Position numbers and translations under genes: made by a program. A model generated the notes under the pieces. That model was not told the origin of the DNA, ran no database searches, and was given only the letters and a program-made list of their open reading frames with translations. This document shows positions 5,082-6,648 of a stretch of DNA of 6,648 nucleotides, one piece after another. Source of the stretch: Fimbriimonadaceae bacterium (GTDB taxonomy: Bacteria; Armatimonadota; Fimbriimonadia; Fimbriimonadales; Fimbriimonadaceae); the NCBI GenBank assembly GCA_014380605.1, contig JACMJO010000008.1, positions 1 through 6,648 on the forward strand, in the 5' to 3' direction. The stretch's first letter is position 1, and each line of letters begins with the position of its first letter.

Positions 5082-5276
5082 TTGAAGATTAGGCCGATTG
5101 CCTTTGCAGCAGTTGTTGTAATGGCTTGTTTGTTGATGGTCGGTTGCTCCTCTTCGGATCAGCAATCCGCGAATTCTGCGCCAGACTTGAAGGGTGCACC
5201 TCCGACGAAAAATCCGCCGGGTGTGGCAGCCGGTGGCGGCCCAGCAGCTGGTACTCCCACCGCTCAGCCGAACTAG
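5082..5276 (+). CDS. Small lipoprotein, cassette 2
   Basis: A 64-aa protein, starting (TTG) MKIRPIAFAAVVVMACLLMV and then GC, with a lipobox MVGC and lipidated Cys at 22. The mature part is about 43 residues, starting CSSSDQQSANSAP and continuing Pro/Gly/Ala-rich to the C-terminus; it should be disordered and surface- or membrane-anchored. The TTG at 5082 is supported by AGGGAGGA (5065-5072), a strong SD nine bases upstream inside the last codons of prepilin 2; the gap to that gene is three bases. Size, composition and position mirror the lipoprotein at 3720-3917, although outside the signal peptide little sequence is shared beyond a Ser-rich start. Function unknown; a partner of the preceding prepilin is the simplest guess. 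Confidence 0.78.
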   Translation: MKIRPIAFAAVVVMACLLMVGCSSSDQQSANSAPDLKGAPPTKNPPGVAAGGGPAAGTPTAQPN

Positions 5277-5293
5277 GTCGGCCTGCTACTCGT

Positions 5294-5333
5294 GAATCCC
5301 AACCGCGCTTTTGCGGTTGGGATTCTTTTCTTT
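5294..5333 (+). terminator. Intrinsic terminator of cassette 2
   Basis: GAATCCCAACCGC (5294-5306) pairs perfectly over 13 bases with GCGGTTGGGATTC (5313-5325) around GCTTTT, followed by TTTTCTTT (5326-5333). It starts 17 bases after the lipoprotein stop and isolates nuoD from the cassettes. Confidence 0.93.
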
Positions 5334-5374
5334 GGGACGTCCTGTTTTTCCTCACATTTGTGCTTCCGAGAAAA

Positions 5375-5432
5375 TTGACCTACGACTTAGTGGTGCTAAC
5401 TCCACGCGCCCGAATACGACTTGCGGTAACCT
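5375..5432 (+). promoter_or_regulatory. Candidate nuoD promoter region
   Basis: nuoD follows a strong terminator, so it should have its own promoter in the 108 bases before it. TTGACC (5375-5380) is a fair -35, but the element at the right distance (TAACTC, 5397-5402) is a poor -10. A TAnnnT box, TAACCT (5427-5432), ends nine bases before the ATG and would give a leaderless or nearly leaderless transcript. Neither is convincing alone. Confidence 0.3.
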
Positions 5433-5441
5433 ATCTGTAGC

Positions 5442-6648
5442 ATGTCCCAACAAGCTTTCATGCCCTCTACCGAGGCGGTTTTCCAGAAGATTGGGGAAAA
5501 CACCATGGTCGTCAATATGGGGCCACAGCACCCCTCGACCCATGGCGTCCTGCGCGTTATTTGCGAGTTGGAAGGCGAGGTTATCGTCAAGTGCAAGTGC
5601 GTCATCGGCTACCTCCACACCGGGATGGAGAAAGAGGCCGTGTATCAGCAGTATCACAAGTGCGTCGTGATGACCGACCGCATGGACTACCTCAATGCCA
5701 ATGGGAACAACCTTGCCCATGCTCTGGCGGTAGAAAAGCTCCTCGGCTGCGAAATCCCCAAGCGCGCCCAATACCTGCGGGTCATTCTGGCAGAGCTCAG
5801 CCGGATTGCCTCCCACTGCGTTTGGCTAGGAACCCATGCCCTCGACCTTGGGGCGATGACGCCGTTCTTCTACATCATGCAGCAGCGCGAACTCGTCTTG
5901 GACATGTTCGAGATGTTCTCGGGGGTGCGGATGATGCCCTCATGGATTGTCCCTGGGGGTCTTAGGGGCGATATGCCGGTTGGATTCGAGAAGAAGGTCT
6001 ATCCATTCTTGGAAGGCTTCATCAAGGAGCTGACGGTTGTCGAGAATCTGCTGGTGGAGAATCCGATTTGGAAGGAGCGGACCTACGATGTCGGCGTTCT
6101 CACTGGCAAGCAAGCCTTGGAGCTTGGCTGCAGCGGCCCAATCGCTCGGGCCAGCGGGGTCGCGTTCGACCTGCGGAAGAGCAATCCCTATTGCTGCTAT
6201 GAGGACTTCGATTTCCAGATTCCTGTAGGTTCAAGAGGCGACGTTTACGACCGGTTCCTGGTACGAATCGCAGAGATGAAGGAAAGCGTCAAGATCATTA
6301 AGCAGGCGATGGACAAGCTTCCCGAGGGCGATTTCCGAACAAGCGACCGCAAGATTTCGCCTCCGCCACGTGAGGAGCTGGATACGTCGATGGAATCTTT
6401 GATCCACCACTTCAAACTCTTTACTGAAGGTTATCATCCACCGGTTGGAGAGGCTTATGCGGCGGTGGAGGGGTCGAAGGGAGAACTTGGCTTCTATATC
6501 ATCAGCGATGGCTCCAATCGTCCGTATCGATGGCATGAACGACCTTCCTCGTTCATGAACCTGAAGGCGCTGGAAGTCCTGGCCATTGGGCGTCTGATTG
6601 CCGACGTCATCGCGATCATCGGATCGATCGACATCGTGCTTGGCGAAA
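5442..6648 (+). CDS. nuoD: NADH:quinone oxidoreductase subunit D (49 kDa), C-terminal end cut by window
   Basis: NuoD lines the quinone-binding cavity of complex I together with NuoB. The frame is open from ATG 5442 to the window edge, giving 402 residues. Motifs in order: GPQHPSTHGVLR (27-38), GYLHTGMEK (56-64), DRMDYLNANGNNLAHALAVE (79-98), RVILAELSRIASH (113-125), GGLRGDMP (172-179), GCSGPIARASGVAFDLRK (229-246), GDVYDRFLVRIAEM (266-279) and KGELGFYIISDG (346-357). H34 and Y83 match the quinone-contacting His and Tyr of the Thermus subunit by motif position. The sequence ends GSIDIVLGE; the family usually ends (D/V)IV.GEVDR, so only about three codons plus the stop are missing. No SD precedes the ATG. 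A separate nuoD rather than a nuoCD fusion is the Thermus-like arrangement. nuoC lies 3.1 kb upstream. Confidence 0.96.
   Translation, partial: MSQQAFMPSTEAVFQKIGENTMVVNMGPQHPSTHGVLRVICELEGEVIVKCKCVIGYLHTGMEKEAVYQQYHKCVVMTDRMDYLNANGNNLAHALAVEKLLGCEIPKRAQYLRVILAELSRIASHCVWLGTHALDLGAMTPFFYIMQQRELVLDMFEMFSGVRMMPSWIVPGGLRGDMPVGFEKKVYPFLEGFIKELTVVENLLVENPIWKERTYDVGVLTGKQALELGCSGPIARASGVAFDLRKSNPYCCYEDFDFQIPVGSRGDVYDRFLVRIAEMKESVKIIKQAMDKLPEGDFRTSDRKISPPPREELDTSMESLIHHFKLFTEGYHPPVGEAYAAVEGSKGELGFYIISDGSNRPYRWHERPSSFMNLKALEVLAIGRLIADVIAIIGSIDIVLGE

Noticed and set aside
2791..5276. Cassette pair as a transposon or insertion sequence
   Set aside because: No transposase or integrase frame, no terminal inverted repeats at the block edges, and no target duplication that I could see. 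The block looks like a duplicated gene pair rather than a mobile element.
5352..5816. 154-codon minus-strand frame opposite nuoD
   Set aside because: It is a shadow of the strongly conserved nuoD coding frame and has no motifs of its own.

Overview
The window looks like a chromosomal piece of a free-living bacterium, most likely from the phylum Armatimonadota (Fimbriimonas-like). This is inferred from the two prepilin-type proteins. Their N-termini carry FTLIELLVVIAIIAILAA, then LFPVFAQAK and a DYDD motif, and a DGH motif lies near the C-terminus. That pattern is expanded in Armatimonadota and related phyla. The rest is housekeeping: tryptophan biosynthesis and respiratory complex I.

Layout. 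(1) Positions 1-1186, minus strand: trpD (anthranilate phosphoribosyltransferase) followed by the first 58 codons of trpC, whose TTG start overlaps the trpD stop. (2) Positions 1187-1282: a short divergent promoter region. Both trpD and nuoA have a -10-like hexamer 6-7 nt before the start codon and no usable Shine-Dalgarno (SD), so both look leaderless. (3) Positions 1283-2349, plus strand: nuoA and nuoC overlap by one base. The usual nuoB is not between them. (4) Positions 2350-2790: a 441-nt stretch without a convincing gene, holding candidate promoters and small hairpins. (5) Positions 2791-5333: two tandem, independently terminated cassettes of the same design. Each has a prepilin-like protein (310 and 320 aa) with a strong SD and a non-ATG start, then a translationally coupled tiny lipoprotein (65 and 64 aa), then a strong intrinsic terminator. 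(6) Positions 5442-6648: nuoD, complete except for probably the last few codons.

Function. NuoA is a membrane-arm subunit; NuoC and NuoD form the quinone-side peripheral arm of NADH:quinone oxidoreductase. TrpD and TrpC catalyse consecutive steps of tryptophan synthesis. The cassettes encode probable pseudopilins or surface-fibre subunits with partner lipoproteins. They have no evident link to respiration but split the nuo locus between nuoC and nuoD.

The most unusual features are the duplicated prepilin-lipoprotein modules inside a complex I locus, the missing nuoB, the mixture of leaderless-looking and strong-SD starts, SD-masking hairpins in front of both prepilins, and a one-residue deletion in the TrpD PRPP/metal loop that removes the usual aspartate. 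All functional calls rest on motif recognition by eye; no database search was possible.
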